A DNA stretch of 64,000 bases from Paramoeba atlantica (Eukaryota; Discosea). Both the position numbers and the translations under genes were made by a program. Of the stretch, positions 1 through 14,918 are shown piece by piece. The DNA lies in NCBI GenBank assembly GCA_977017575.1, contig CDRNVI010000012.1, positions 558,001 through 622,000 on the forward strand. Direction: 5' to 3'. The notes beneath the pieces were generated by a model that saw nothing but the letters and a program-made list of their open reading frames with translations, did not search any database and was not told the origin of the DNA. How positions within the stretch are numbered: position 1 is the first letter of the stretch; each line of letters begins with the position of its first letter.

Positions 1-474
1 GTTACTCCGAAACTTGGAGGGGTTACTCGCTGGTGCTCCGACAAGTTTACGTCCATGGAATTTCTGGCAAACTATTTGCAAACTATTCAGTTATTCATCG
101 AAGAAGCGAAAAAAGGGCCACGAGATTCTAATTCCATTAAGCGGTGTCAAAAAATCTTGACTAAATACGGCTCACAATGCATTCAGAAGCAGTGTGAAAT
201 TTTTTTGAGCGAATGTAGTGAACTACATGCGGCACTCAAGGAATTTAGTGAAAGCGAAGATACTCCTATGGCCACACACATTTGCCAAATGTTGGAGCAT
301 CTATACGAAATTTCCGAAGGTACAGGAGCACCACAAGGATTACGATCATCCCTTTTGCACCACAAGAAAAGACTAGATAAGAATCATAACATGCGTCTCT
401 GGAAACAGGTAATATGGTTTCGACCAAGTTGGGTTGTCCTGTTCGGTCGGCCAATACGTCAACATGCTTTGTGA
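1..474 (+). pseudogene. Partial ORF of unknown function, open at the left edge of the window
   Basis: The reading frame is open from base 1 (no start seen) to a stop at 472-474. It reads as a helical, Cys/Lys-containing protein segment. The first residues (Gly-Val-Thr-Arg-Trp near bases 19-33) recall the TRW segment of hAT-like transposases, but the match is too short to assign. The frame runs into the inverted repeat that starts near 486, so the last ~20 residues may be junction sequence. It could be a host gene 3' end or a transposase remnant. Confidence 0.35.
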
Positions 475-625
475 TATTGGCGAACTGAAATTTTGTCTGC
501 GCAACCACCGTGAAAAAAAATTATTTTTTTGGGGGAGGAAAAAAAGTCCCCTTTCACCAAAATTTGTGCATATTAAGGGGGGGAGGGAAGGGGGTGCATA
601 TTAAAGGGGGGGGTCACAGTATATA

Positions 626-1137
626 TAAACCCCCCTCCCACTTAATATTTACACACACTTACTATTTACATGGCTTTTAATCTCTCAAATTTTGAAAAAT
701 ATCACTGAAGCAAATTACAAAAACGCGATGAAAGCAGTTCCTACGACTCAAGCGGCGCACCCGAATACTCATCGGAAACTCTATCCGATGAAGGCGTACA
801 ACCTTCATGTGAGCAGCCCAACCGGCCATTTGCAATGAGTCACAGCAGAGACATGAGAAAAGTAAGACTAGGAACGAATGACCCACGGCATCACATAAGG
901 AAAGGCGTTCCATCATCAGTGAAAAAACGAGTTGTTGAAATGAGATTGAACAGCATGATAAAAGTGTCTCTTCTCACCTTCAATCATGGATCGGTCAGAA
1001 AATTTTATAACACCTGCAGGAGCCCATGTAAATAATAAGTGGAATTTCCCCGTAATATTAACATGGACACTTATTATTCACACACTCTTATTATTTACCA
1101 TTTTTTGCATGTAAATATTAAGTGGGAGGGGGGTTTA
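626..1137. mobile_element. 512-bp non-autonomous transposon, perfect 28-bp TIRs, 9-bp target duplication
   Basis: Bases 626-653 are the exact reverse complement of 1110-1137 (termini TAAACCCCCC / GGGGGGTTTA). The element is flanked on both sides by CAGTATATA (617-625 and 1138-1146). A 9-bp duplication is typical of Mutator-like (MULE) elements; a TA target would have suggested Tc1/mariner. Short broken frames inside (around 835-1035) encode a basic segment but no recognisable transposase. Confidence 0.7.
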
Positions 1138-1182
1138 CAGTATATATACAGGTATACATATATAGGTATATACAGATGTATA

Positions 1183-1640
1183 CAGGGGGGTGCACGAAAA
1201 TATGGGGGGGTCAAAATTCGTATAACTCGACCAATTTCGGAAAGCAGCACCGCATTCGAGAGCTCTCGCAGAGTTACGTGTCATGTGATAATGCGTTTCC
1301 AGCATTTTTAGATTCTTTAAAAAATTAAAAAAAGTATGATTTTTCAAAGTTCAGAATTCTGCTGCTTTTTGAAAAAAATGCTTTTTTTCTGAATTTATCC
1401 ACTTTTTTGATCCTAATACACTACTATGCCCCAGAAAAGGTCGTATTCGAATAATAGAAAGGTGCAGAAACGGAGTAGATTTTGTTATTCGCCTCGTGGG
1501 CAACTTAAAGCATCTCACAGGATACTTTTGGTTAAAAAATTTGAGGAAATTGATTCTTTTTCGGCTGTCGCCAAGACGTTTAGGTGACTTAAAACTTTTA
1601 GGAATCGATTTTGGAAGAGTAATGTTGCAGGGCCCGCGGA
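1183..1640 (+). pseudogene. Family A mariner-like transposon, 5' fragment
   Basis: A TIR begins at 1183 after TA with CAGGGGGGTG. The conserved subterminal block CGCATTCGAGAGCTCTCGCA (1252-1271) marks family A. A start codon near 1432 gives MPQKRS, as in the intact copy at 16266-17823, followed by a helix-turn-helix segment (HRILLVKKFEE) before the frame stops. The catalytic domain and 3' TIR are absent. Confidence 0.7.
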
Positions 1641-1878
1641 AACTTTTTAAAAGCGAAGAAAAGCTTTTTCAGATCGTTGAAAGCGCTTTAAAAGCGCTTT
1701 TCGAGCTTTTTTTAGCTTTCGAACTTTCGAGCACGTGTGTACACCTTTACCCTGAGGATGCACTTATGTAAATGAGCATGTAGTGTGTTCATCCGTGGAA
1801 TGCCGACTGAAAATGTGCGCCAGACTTACACTTGAAACGTTGTCGTAGAAATTTGGCCTAAAGCAGTACTCCCCCACT

Positions 1879-2178
1879 CATTAATAATTATAAACCTCCA
1901 AAACTTATTAAAAGGTTCGTTTATAGAAATTTAATGAGATCATAATTCTCAGCCTCACTTCTATAATTATAAACCTCAAATTCTTCATTTTTTATCTAGA
2001 AAGACACCTGTACCACATACTTTGCACTAAAAATTGTTTCCAAGTTTAAAGGAGTGTCTCGAAAATCAAGAATTTGAAGTCCGTAATAAGAAAAAATCAC
2101 TTATCGAATCTCATTAATAATTATAAACTAAATTTATAATTATAAACTAAAAACGTTTATAGATTATAATTATTAATG
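1879..2178. mobile_element. 300-bp A/T-rich MITE with perfect 15-bp TIRs
   Basis: CATTAATAATTATAA (1879-1893) is the exact inverse of 2164-2178. The TIR core recurs internally near 1960 and 2100-2160. No coding capacity and no clear target duplication are visible. Confidence 0.6.
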
Positions 2179-2192
2179 GACACTATGAAGAT

Positions 2193-2360
2193 TTGGATGG
2201 CACTGGATGGCAGCGGATGGCACTGGATGGCACTGGATGACTAATTTTTGTGTATGTAATGGTTTACCCAAAACGAAAATTTGTGGGACGGTTTGCTCAC
2301 ATCTCAAGTGATGGTGAGGCAAGACTATATGCCAAGACTATATGTCAAGACTATATGCCA
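2193..2360. repeat. Two short tandem repeats
   Basis: A GGATGGCACT-type decamer is repeated about five times at 2193-2240, with one variant unit (GGATGGCAGC). A 13-14-bp CAAGACTATATGC-type unit is repeated three times at 2324-2360. Both are simple minisatellites inside the composite element. 2361-2684 holds no ORF or repeat that I can support. Confidence 0.75.
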
Positions 2361-2822
2361 GACGATGCACGAGATACAAGTTGCAACCCAACAGCATGAC
2401 CGGTCGTAGGGGATCAGTGATGCTAGAAGCCAAAACGCATGAAAGCTGCTCATCCAAGTATCATTGAAAATTAATAGTATAGTAATAAACCTAACCCCCA
2501 AATTACAAGTACGATACGACAATAAATAATGTAAATACAATTTGCAATAATAATTAATGAAATGAAAATGAAGTGGATTATTAGTTAAAGCACCCCTCTT
2601 CCCTCTGGTTCTCCCTCACACGTACTACAAATTAAAAGCATATAGTAAGTTTAATATAATTAAAAGCAAATAGTATTAAAAGCATACTGTGACCCCCCCC
2701 CTTTAATATGCTCCCCCTTCCCTCCCCCCCTTAATATGCATAAATTTTGGTGAAAGGGGACTTTTTTTCCTCCTAAAAAAAATTGATTTTTTTTCACGGT
2801 GGTAGCGCAGACAAAATTTCTG

Positions 2823-3299
2823 TACTTTCCAAGCGAGTGATTAAGCATCATATTTTTGCTACTTACACGACTCCGCTCTATCATTTTTCTTTGCACAGAC
2901 TGTAAAATGTATGTCCTATCACTTTTTGTAGTTGGGAACCTTGGATGGCGTGATAATAGAAGCATGTACCGTACGATGTGAATTAAGGAGTTCTTGTGCC
3001 GGTGACAATTACAAAGAAAAGTCCTCTGTAAGTAGGGGGGGACACATTAAATATTCTCGAAAGGGGTTGGGAAGTAGGCCTCGATGACAAGGATGCATAG
3101 AAGTAGCCGCCATCGGTTGTGTGCCGTAGTCGATTGAATCTAAACGCGGCGTCCCTGTCTCGGAACGGTCTTCTGTCTCTAAGGAAAGAGCACTACGGGG
3201 CTTCTGAGACGATGTCCTCACTTCGACGTCTACGATTCCCTGATTCCCATCCGTAGGTGGGATTCGCTTAGGTGGAACAGGACTGGTCGATGGGCATCT
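2823..3299. other. Non-coding spacer, no recognisable gene
   Basis: This stretch follows the right arm of the composite element. A 70-codon minus-strand frame at 3009-3221 has no recognisable motif and may be the displaced downstream part of the broken ORF at 3300-3739. Nothing else is supported. Confidence 0.4.
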
Positions 3300-3739
3300 C
3301 TATTGCTTCCAACGGAGTTTTTGCTTCAAATTATTCTTGGAGAGTTGCCGGTTGATTTCTGCATCCCACTTTTTCAGTTGAGTTTTAGAATGCACTGTGT
3401 ATAATTCACCAAAGGTTTCTCTCATTCATTGTTGTATTGTTGCCATAGCTTTGTGGTGCGTTTGAGACATAGTTCGCCATTTCGAAACAGCCTTATCCTT
3501 CACAACGAAAGGAACATCGCGACGTACGTTTCTCCGAGAACCTAAAACGACTCTAGAACGTTTGGCAACTTTTACTTTACGGGCCCCACTGCAATCAACC
3601 AAACCTTCCTCGTTATCACTGCTTTCATCAGTGGTAGAACTTTCCTCTGTTTCGCTTAATTCCCCATCAGGGGTTTCGAGGCTAACATTTTCTATATCAC
3701 TACCATGTTCTTCATCAGAATGGTATTGGATGTTCTAAT
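3300..3739 (-). pseudogene. Broken ORF: acidic Ser/Glu-rich segment followed by a basic region
   Basis: On the minus strand a frame open from 3739 to a TAG at 3300-3302 contains one in-frame TGA (3426-3428). The N-terminal part is rich in Glu, Asp and Ser (SDNEEG, ETEESS). It is followed by a Lys/Arg cluster that could be nuclear-localising and by a Lys/Gln/Trp-rich C-terminus. The composition suggests a chromatin- or retroelement-associated protein. No family is recognised. Confidence 0.45.
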
Positions 3740-4024
<285 letters not shown>

Positions 4025-4026
4025 CT

Positions 4027-4048
4027 GATACAGTTTCTGTACCTTGTT
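4027..4048 (+). other. Spliced-leader remnant at the 5' end of C1
   Basis: GATACAGTTTCTGTACC followed by TTGTT sits 5 bases after the end of the GT tract. It matches the 3' part of the 36-nt sequence seen more completely at 37734-37769 and 42868-42903(-). It is truncated at its 5' end and degenerates into a T run at its 3' end. Confidence 0.75.
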
Positions 4049-4102
4049 TTTTTTTTTTTTGTACTACGTTGTACAGAATGTTATGCGTCTGTAGCCCCTA
4101 AT

Positions 4103-7100
4103 ATGGCAAGCTCAGACGTTCCTGCACAAGCATCACGCGGGGAACGACATGTGAGGGTTAAAAGCACCACGTGTACAACATGGACTACGTTCGCTAGCAT
4201 TAAATCAGCCGCTGTCAGCCCACTTGTCAGACAGTTTTATCCGAATCCTGAGACCGGTCGCACCGCCCTCACTCACGCGCTTGATAAAAGTAAACCTGCA
4301 CGCGGACTCGTGGTCGAGTCAGCCGAACTATCTAGATATAGAATTCGACACCGAGGAACGAATGAAGAATGGAACTACTACTCAAGCATTGCAGATCTAC
4401 ATACCAAGCTGTTCTCTTCCACGTATTCGCGTGTCGACTCTCTCAGCCGCGCTCTCGCCAGCTACTTTAAGGGATCCCCTCCAAAGCATCTCCTTCCCTT
4501 TGACATTGAACCATTGCACGCAGAGCGCCAAGGAACTGCACCACCACGAATTGCCACGGAATGCAAGCACAGCTGCAAGAGCAAGGAAACGTGCTCCCAC
4601 TTATGTTGTAAGCGGCACCTGGAATCATACGAAACTATCAACTCGGACGCGGAGCCCCAAACTGTGCCCAACAACACTACAAACAACGAGTGTAAGCACC
4701 TCTGTGGCGACAAACGTACCTGTAAGCATGTATGCTGCAAACGGCACTTGACCTCTGAGCGACTAGAATTCCAAACTGCGGATCCACCGGACCCAACCGA
4801 ATCCTCGCAGCATCATGAAAATCAGCTTCCGCAAGCACCTATCGGCGGAGTCGAAGAATGCAAGCATATCTGCACGAACAAACGATCATGCAAGCACTTG
4901 TGCTGCAAACGACACCTCACGACCACCTTCGCCGGCCCCGACGCTAGTTCTACAATGCTAACCACGGAAACCACCAACTCCCACATTGAAATTAGTTCGA
5001 CCCAAGTCCCTCCTCCCCTCAGCGAGCCGGAGCCCCCCTCAGACCCTACACCTATCACGTCTCCTCCAGTGGGAAACCCCCTCCCGACGGTAAGTACGGC
5101 CTACGGCACACTTCATTCAATCGGCAGTACTATCGGAACCTATATTGTACATGCCGCCCGCCAAGTGCTAGCTGGAAGTGCTACCCCAGAACAGGAATCG
5201 CACCCCATCGGAGCCCATGTACACAACCCATGCAGCAACGTCAGGGAGGACAATATCGAGAAAGGACCACAACACCGCGCATCCGCCGGCCCGGTCTCGC
5301 CTCAAGCGGCCTCGCCCACAGAGTGTAAGCACATCTGCACGGACAAGCACACGTGCCGGCACCAATGCTGCAAACGACACCTGGGTATCGCTTCATCCGA
5401 ACAGCAGCGTAACACTACTGAAACTCAGCCCACAGGTGACGCGCTCCCCGCACCGCTTTCCCCACCGCGCGGAAGCACTGCAGCACCCATACCTACCCTT
5501 CCTGATACGTCCCTACCTACCCTTCCCAGCCCACGACTCACAGAAGCCTCGGAACCAAGCGACGTGCAAGATGCAACCGCTCCCTGCAAGCACGACTGTC
5601 TAAATAGATTCTCATGCAGGCACCACTGCTGTAAACGAAACCTCCCCCATCCAACGTCCCGTGCTAGCCTCTTAGCAGCCGCAGCAGGGATTGCTGGTTG
5701 CCGCATGAATCTGAAGTTAAACTACAATGTGTGGGAAGTAGCCGATACACATGCCGAAGAGCTATTCCTTCGCTTTCGTATACAAGACGTTCAAAGCAAA
5801 TCTGAGGCCGAAGAAAATGTGACTCTACTCACAGCTTGCATCGTCGTAAGTTGCGCCCTTGCCGCCACGCGAGAACACGGGGATCACGGAATTACACTTC
5901 GACAACGAGGTCCCCCGCAGTGCCTCCGTCGACGCCCTATTGCTGCCGAAAAGGCGCGTAGGTTGCTTGAAACCGAGGCGTACCTCCTCCGCAAAAAAGC
6001 GAGGCACGCAACTTCGTCTGACCGTACCAGGCTTCTAAGGGAAGCGAAGAGCGCCCAATCAGCAGCAATCAACTTCTCGAAGGAAGCGGAAAGGGTACAA
6101 ACCCGACGAGCGCAACAAGAAGCCAACCATCGTTTCGCGAGAAATGCCTGGGCGGCTGCCACCGAAGTGCTGGAGAGACCGACGGGGGAAAGCACAGTGC
6201 ACAAGTACCCGACATGCGCGGATACTGATGTCCTCGAGCATTACAAGCGCGAACTCAAAGCGTCACAATCGAAGGCAATGTTACCAGACCGTTCGCACCT
6301 CCCTGGGAATTCTATGGCGGAACAACATTACTGGTCTGATATCACACCAGGCGATGTGACACGGGCTGCCATGAAAAAGAAATCTTGTTCAGCCCCCGGG
6401 GAGGACGCCATTCAGAATACTGCACTAAAGAAACTCAAATCTCTTCACCCCCACATCGCACACTGCTTCAATAACCTCCTTCGATGGAGAGTGTGTCCCA
6501 CACAGTGGAAATCGGCCATCGTAAAATTACTCCACAAGGGTGGGGATGATAGCAATCCCAAAAACTGGCGCCCAATCGCCCTTACGTCATGCCTAGGCAA
6601 GCTGTTCCATTCCATTATCGCCTCAAGCATCACCGAGCACGTAACGAAGGAATATATTCTGGACACCAGTGTCCAAAAGGGGTTCCTACCGAAGCTAGCA
6701 GGATGCATAGAACATACAGCTGCCATTAGCCAATGCGTTCGCCACGCTAAACAGAACAGAAAGCCCCTATGCATGGTTCAGTACGACCTAACGAATGCCT
6801 TTGGATCGGTGCCACACGAGATTATCCTTGCTGCGCTCAAGTGGGCGAGGATAGACTCAGTCATTGTTGAATACGTCGAGCAAATGTACCAAGGATCATC
6901 TCTTCGCTTGAAACTCGCAGGTGGTCTCTCTGAACCCATCCCGGCCCAAAGAGGAGTCCTACAGGGTGACACTCTCTCGCCAATCCTGTTCAATATGGTC
7001 ATGGAAGTTGTCTACCGCTACATCCGCAAAGCCCGTCCGACACTAGGATTCTCCACTGGACGTGACCTACACTTCTGCAAAGCGTTTGCAGACGACCTCA

Positions 7101-8608
7101 CCTTTCTCACAGACAATGCACATCATGCACAGGAAGTGACCGAACTCCTTGAGACTGTCCTAGCGTGCTTGCATATGAAACCCAACACCCAAAAGTGCCG
7201 TGTATACAGCTTAGGGTTCAACGGGAAACGAAGCTTCACAACTCTTCGCCCCACAATCAAACTATGTGGAGAAGCGATTCCCCATGTGGCAGATAAAGGC
7301 ACAACGTTCCTAGGGATGACTATTGCCACCGGAAAGGATACCCCACGCATGGTGTTCTCCTTACTAAGAGACAGGATCCGAAGCATGATGAAGAGAATTG
7401 ATGACAGCGACCATATAGGACACGCGCAGATATGGATGTATCAGAATGCAGTACTGGGCCGACTACGATACCTTCTGACGATACACGATTGCCTTACATA
7501 TAACCTTATTCGGAGACTCCAAAAGATATGTAGCAAATATTTACGAAAGTGGATAAACCTAGCGTCGTACGCACACCCCGACCAGCTATACATCCGGAAC
7601 GGCGGCTGGGGTCTTACGTCCCTAGTAGGCTTATGGAAGGAGTGTACTGTCTCTTGCCTCACTATTTTAGCAGCTTCTACGGGCTCATCAGTACACCGTA
7701 CACTTGAAGATCGTATGCAATGGGAAGCCAGCCTTCAACACTCCCAACGGAACCGCGCAGCAAACCTCGTCGTAAACCGATTAAACGACAGAAATGATGC
7801 GCTATCCTGGGTGAGACGGCACACGGACGAAGAGATGATAGCAGCATATCAACGTCGAGCACCTATTGCAGGTAGATGGTTCAACAGCACTGACAACGAG
7901 GAATTAGCTGCGGACTATGCGAAAGCCTTACATAACTTAAACGGAAAGGAGATTTCACGCTTCACATCCATGGTGCTCACAGGATACGCCCCTCCATCGC
8001 AGACTAATACGAGATCCTGGGGGAAATCAGATGGGTATGTAACTTGCCCTATTTGTTCCGAGCGCAAACAGACACTGCGCCACATACTCACCTCATGCAC
8101 GACTTCGTTAGAACAAGGACGCTATAAATACCGGCATGACGCAGTTCTCAAAGTACTCTTTGACACTCTGAAAACCAGTGACAACATCCAGTCGATGTAC
8201 TTCGACCTCCCTGGTGTACAAAGCAGTGGCTGCCCCCCTTCCTGGCTCACGAACTACACTGTACTCCGACCTGACGGTTGGTTGGCTCTTAAGGATGGAT
8301 CTGAATTCATCCTAGAACTCACATGCCCTTGGGAAGAAAATTTTGATCTCGCACAGGAGCGAAAGAGAGCGAAGTACGAAGAACTCTTGAGATACCGTCA
8401 AACGACAAATCCCCGAACTACTCTACTAACATTTGAAGTCGGAGCGCGCGGCAAACTGAACAACAGTGTAATGGACCTCTCTTGGATTTTCGGACAAAAA
8501 CAAACAAGACAAGTCCGAGAAATGCGGCAAAGAATGACTGAGACAGCTCTTCGAACGTCTTTTATGCTATACGTGATGCGCCACTCTCCCACCTGGAGTC
8601 CCCAGTAG
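4103..8608 (+). CDS. C1 multi-zinc-finger reverse transcriptase / restriction-like endonuclease
   Basis: An intact ORF of 1501 codons. The ATG at 4103 is chosen because upstream in-frame codons are microsatellite and T-rich leader. Five copies of a Cys-x-His-x-Cys-x5-Cys-x-His-x-Cys-Cys-Lys-Arg motif start near 4562, 4691, 4859, 5324 and 5584, separated by Pro/Thr/Ser-rich linkers. The RT domain follows (about 6360-7200): RPIALTSCLGKLF, QYDLTNAFGSVP, GVLQGDTLSPILFN and the catalytic FADD at 7085-7096. The C-terminus holds a Cys2-His-Cys knuckle (CPIC...H...C, from ~8045), the RHD segment, and PDG...ELTCPWE, corresponding to the PD-(D/E)xK RLE. The fingers probably bind DNA or RNA at the target; the RLE would nick and the RT prime from it. 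All catalytic motifs are present, so it may be functional. Confidence 0.9.
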   Translation: MASSDVPAQASRGERHVRVKSTTCTTWTTFASIKSAAVSPLVRQFYPNPETGRTALTHALDKSKPARGLVVESAELSRYRIRHRGTNEEWNYYSSIADLHTKLFSSTYSRVDSLSRALASYFKGSPPKHLLPFDIEPLHAERQGTAPPRIATECKHSCKSKETCSHLCCKRHLESYETINSDAEPQTVPNNTTNNECKHLCGDKRTCKHVCCKRHLTSERLEFQTADPPDPTESSQHHENQLPQAPIGGVEECKHICTNKRSCKHLCCKRHLTTTFAGPDASSTMLTTETTNSHIEISSTQVPPPLSEPEPPSDPTPITSPPVGNPLPTVSTAYGTLHSIGSTIGTYIVHAARQVLAGSATPEQESHPIGAHVHNPCSNVREDNIEKGPQHRASAGPVSPQAASPTECKHICTDKHTCRHQCCKRHLGIASSEQQRNTTETQPTGDALPAPLSPPRGSTAAPIPTLPDTSLPTLPSPRLTEASEPSDVQDATAPCKHDCLNRFSCRHHCCKRNLPHPTSRASLLAAAAGIAGCRMNLKLNYNVWEVADTHAEELFLRFRIQDVQSKSEAEENVTLLTACIVVSCALAATREHGDHGITLRQRGPPQCLRRRPIAAEKARRLLETEAYLLRKKARHATSSDRTRLLREAKSAQSAAINFSKEAERVQTRRAQQEANHRFARNAWAAATEVLERPTGESTVHKYPTCADTDVLEHYKRELKASQSKAMLPDRSHLPGNSMAEQHYWSDITPGDVTRAAMKKKSCSAPGEDAIQNTALKKLKSLHPHIAHCFNNLLRWRVCPTQWKSAIVKLLHKGGDDSNPKNWRPIALTSCLGKLFHSIIASSITEHVTKEYILDTSVQKGFLPKLAGCIEHTAAISQCVRHAKQNRKPLCMVQYDLTNAFGSVPHEIILAALKWARIDSVIVEYVEQMYQGSSLRLKLAGGLSEPIPAQRGVLQGDTLSPILFNMVMEVVYRYIRKARPTLGFSTGRDLHFCKAFADDLTFLTDNAHHAQEVTELLETVLACLHMKPNTQKCRVYSLGFNGKRSFTTLRPTIKLCGEAIPHVADKGTTFLGMTIATGKDTPRMVFSLLRDRIRSMMKRIDDSDHIGHAQIWMYQNAVLGRLRYLLTIHDCLTYNLIRRLQKICSKYLRKWINLASYAHPDQLYIRNGGWGLTSLVGLWKECTVSCLTILAASTGSSVHRTLEDRMQWEASLQHSQRNRAANLVVNRLNDRNDALSWVRRHTDEEMIAAYQRRAPIAGRWFNSTDNEELAADYAKALHNLNGKEISRFTSMVLTGYAPPSQTNTRSWGKSDGYVTCPICSERKQTLRHILTSCTTSLEQGRYKYRHDAVLKVLFDTLKTSDNIQSMYFDLPGVQSSGCPPSWLTNYTVLRPDGWLALKDGSEFILELTCPWEENFDLAQERKRAKYEELLRYRQTTNPRTTLLTFEVGARGKLNNSVMDLSWIFGQKQTRQVREMRQRMTETALRTSFMLYVMRHSPTWSPQ

Positions 8609-8706
8609 ATGCTATAGCAGGTAAAACGCGCCCAGCATTTTGACTTGATGATTGTCAGGATCAAGGTTGGGTGAAATCTCTAGTGATATATCACTATGAT
8701 TAAATG

Positions 8707-8707
<1 letters not shown>

Positions 8708-8768
<61 letters not shown>
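8708..8768. repeat. (TG)n microsatellite at the C1 3' junction
   Basis: About 30 TG units directly follow the C1 3' end and directly precede the SL-like 5' end of the next leader fragment at 8769. Confidence 0.95.
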
Positions 8769-13157
<4,389 letters not shown>

Positions 13158-13259
13158 GTAGGAAAATCTCTTTCGGAACAAGATCCTGATCTTTGCCAGG
13201 ATTATCCGGAATGAAAATGTCTATTGTACAACACTATGATAAAATTATATATATATATA

Positions 13260-14688
13260 CAGGGGTGTAAATTTGGATGTGGGGGGGTCTAAAATTCGTA
13301 AAACTTGGCCAATTGTGGAAAATAATAGCGCATTCGAGAACTCTCGAACAGGGCTCATGAACGCAACATGGCCGCGATAGGCACAAGGGGGTATTGCCCC
13401 CTCGACAAAGGGCCCCCAAATGCGATTTGCAACTTTCTAAAGCACGGGAAAAAATAGAAAAAAAAATTAATAATTGCAGTTTCCGCCGTTCTTTTTAATC
13501 ACAATACGGCATCGCTTACGAAAGCTCTTCATAGCGTTTTTAGAGGCTATAGAATGTGTCGTTTGAAGATCTTGAAACGCTGCTTCGATCGCAATGATCA
13601 AATCTGTACGATTTCTAGGGGCCAAACCATTTTTGAAATTGTCCATTATGGACCATAAATGTTCAACGGGCATGAGATCAGGTGATTTTGCTGGCCAAGG
13701 AAGAACAGTAATTCCTGTTTCTTGAAAACTTGTCCTGGCCAGATTGTGCACCGTACAGTTATCCATTGCAATAACGCTAGAAAGGTGCCGCTTAAGGTGA
13801 GAAATTAACCCTCCAAGCTTCTTCATGGCTTCATCAAATAGCCCCCGTCACTGTACCTCGGTTTCCTTGAGAACGAACAGAAGGAAAAACGTGAAGGTGA
13901 AACCCATGCTTAAGACTCGCTGCTATCCAAACCATAACACCATTCCCCCCATGCCATGCATCCAATTCACCTTGCTGCTCCTTGGGAGCGTCAGTTTTGC
14001 GGCAGAGGTACGTGATGTGCCCCCCACTCTTCCCACAGGTAATTTTTTTCATCCATCCAAATGATATTGGACAGTTCCGCGTCACTCCACGTTAGCATTT
14101 CTTCACAGAAACGTACTCGCTTCTCTTTATGCACTGCGGTAAGTGCAGGGGATTTCCGGACTGTGCGCAAGACGATGCCATGTGATTTCATGTGGGTCGT
14201 CAAAGTTTGACGAGAGCAAGTGAACTCAAGATTTTTCATTAACCGGTGGAGCTCACTCCAGCTCCTGATGCCATAGGGTTGATCTCGAACACCCTCGTCT
14301 ATCGCTTTCAAAGCAGCCTCACGTAGTTCAGGTGTCACAGCGATGTTCGTTGGGGCGTGTTTCTGGTTCTTGGAGTCTACTTCTCCAGTATCACGATAGC
14401 GCTCCACCCAGCGCTTCACAGTAGCATCATGAACTTGGAAATTGCGCGCGGTTAGGGAAAAAGACTGCGTTGCTTCGTAATCGGCAACAAGAACCATGCG
14501 CCAGCTTGCTTTTATGTGCCCAGGCGAGGAATAAGCCCTTTCGGAGTGCTTATGTTCCGGAGGTCGTCCACAATCCCGTCGTTTTGGCATGAATAAGGGC
14601 AAAAAACAGAAAAATTGTGAAAATTGCAGGATTTCGTCTTCCAAAAAACTAAGTTTTTTTATGTGCATTCGAAAATCTAATTAACACA
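13260..14688 (-). mobile_element. Family A mariner-like element A1, truncated at its 5' end
   Basis: The 3' TIR starts at 13260 (CAGGGGTG after TA) in a (TA)n tract. The conserved CGCATTCGAGAACTCTCG block follows at 13328-13345. The other TIR is missing: at about 14689 the sequence switches to a family B 5' end. Confidence 0.8.
13467..14590 (-). pseudogene. A1 transposase, frameshifted
   Basis: The start codon at 14588-14590 gives MPKRRDCGRP, parallel to the intact A2 protein. The helix-turn-helix region (SWRMVLVADYEATQSFS) and first catalytic Asp (IIWMDEKNY) lie in the segment down to about 13991. Frames change near 14000 and 13830. The second Asp (AMDNCTVHN) and Glu (SPDLMPVEH) are in 13467-13826, with 32 residues between them. 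Confidence 0.8.
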
Positions 14689-14689
14689 A

Positions 14690-14916
14690 AGTCAGCCCCC
14701 CTCTTGGGAGCCGATATGGTGATTTGGTCATTTTTGGAAAAAAAAGTTGAAAAACCAATTATTTTTTTTGATTAATTTTTAAAATTTTAAAATGAGCTAA
14801 AAACAGCGGGAACGTACAGATCTCAAAATTTTGAACGAAAATGTGGTATGATAACCCACCCACGCCCCCCTGTGCTAAAAATAAGGGGGGGTCACTTATT
14901 CGTGAGCGGGGGTTTA
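14690..14916 (-). mobile_element. Family B mariner-like element, 5' end fragment (head-to-head with the next copy)
   Basis: The minus strand reads TIR (TAAACCCCCG), 5' UTR and the first codons MTKSPYRLP before joining truncated A1. It is nearly the mirror image of 14919-15140, so the two 5' ends meet head to head across TATA at 14915-14920. Confidence 0.75.
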
Positions 14917-14918
14917 TA

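Larger units (their letters stand above)
486..2822. mobile_element. Composite element bounded by ~137-bp inverted repeats
   Basis: Bases 486-622 reappear inverted at 2685-2822, including the TTTTGTCTGCGC edge, the A/T run, and the G-rich block flanking a TGCATATTAA motif. No intact transposase lies between the arms. The interior is filled by later insertions (626-1137, 1183-~1640, 1879-2178). It looks like a decayed DNA transposon used as a landing pad. The class cannot be named, because no clean target duplication is visible at the outer edges. Confidence 0.6.
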
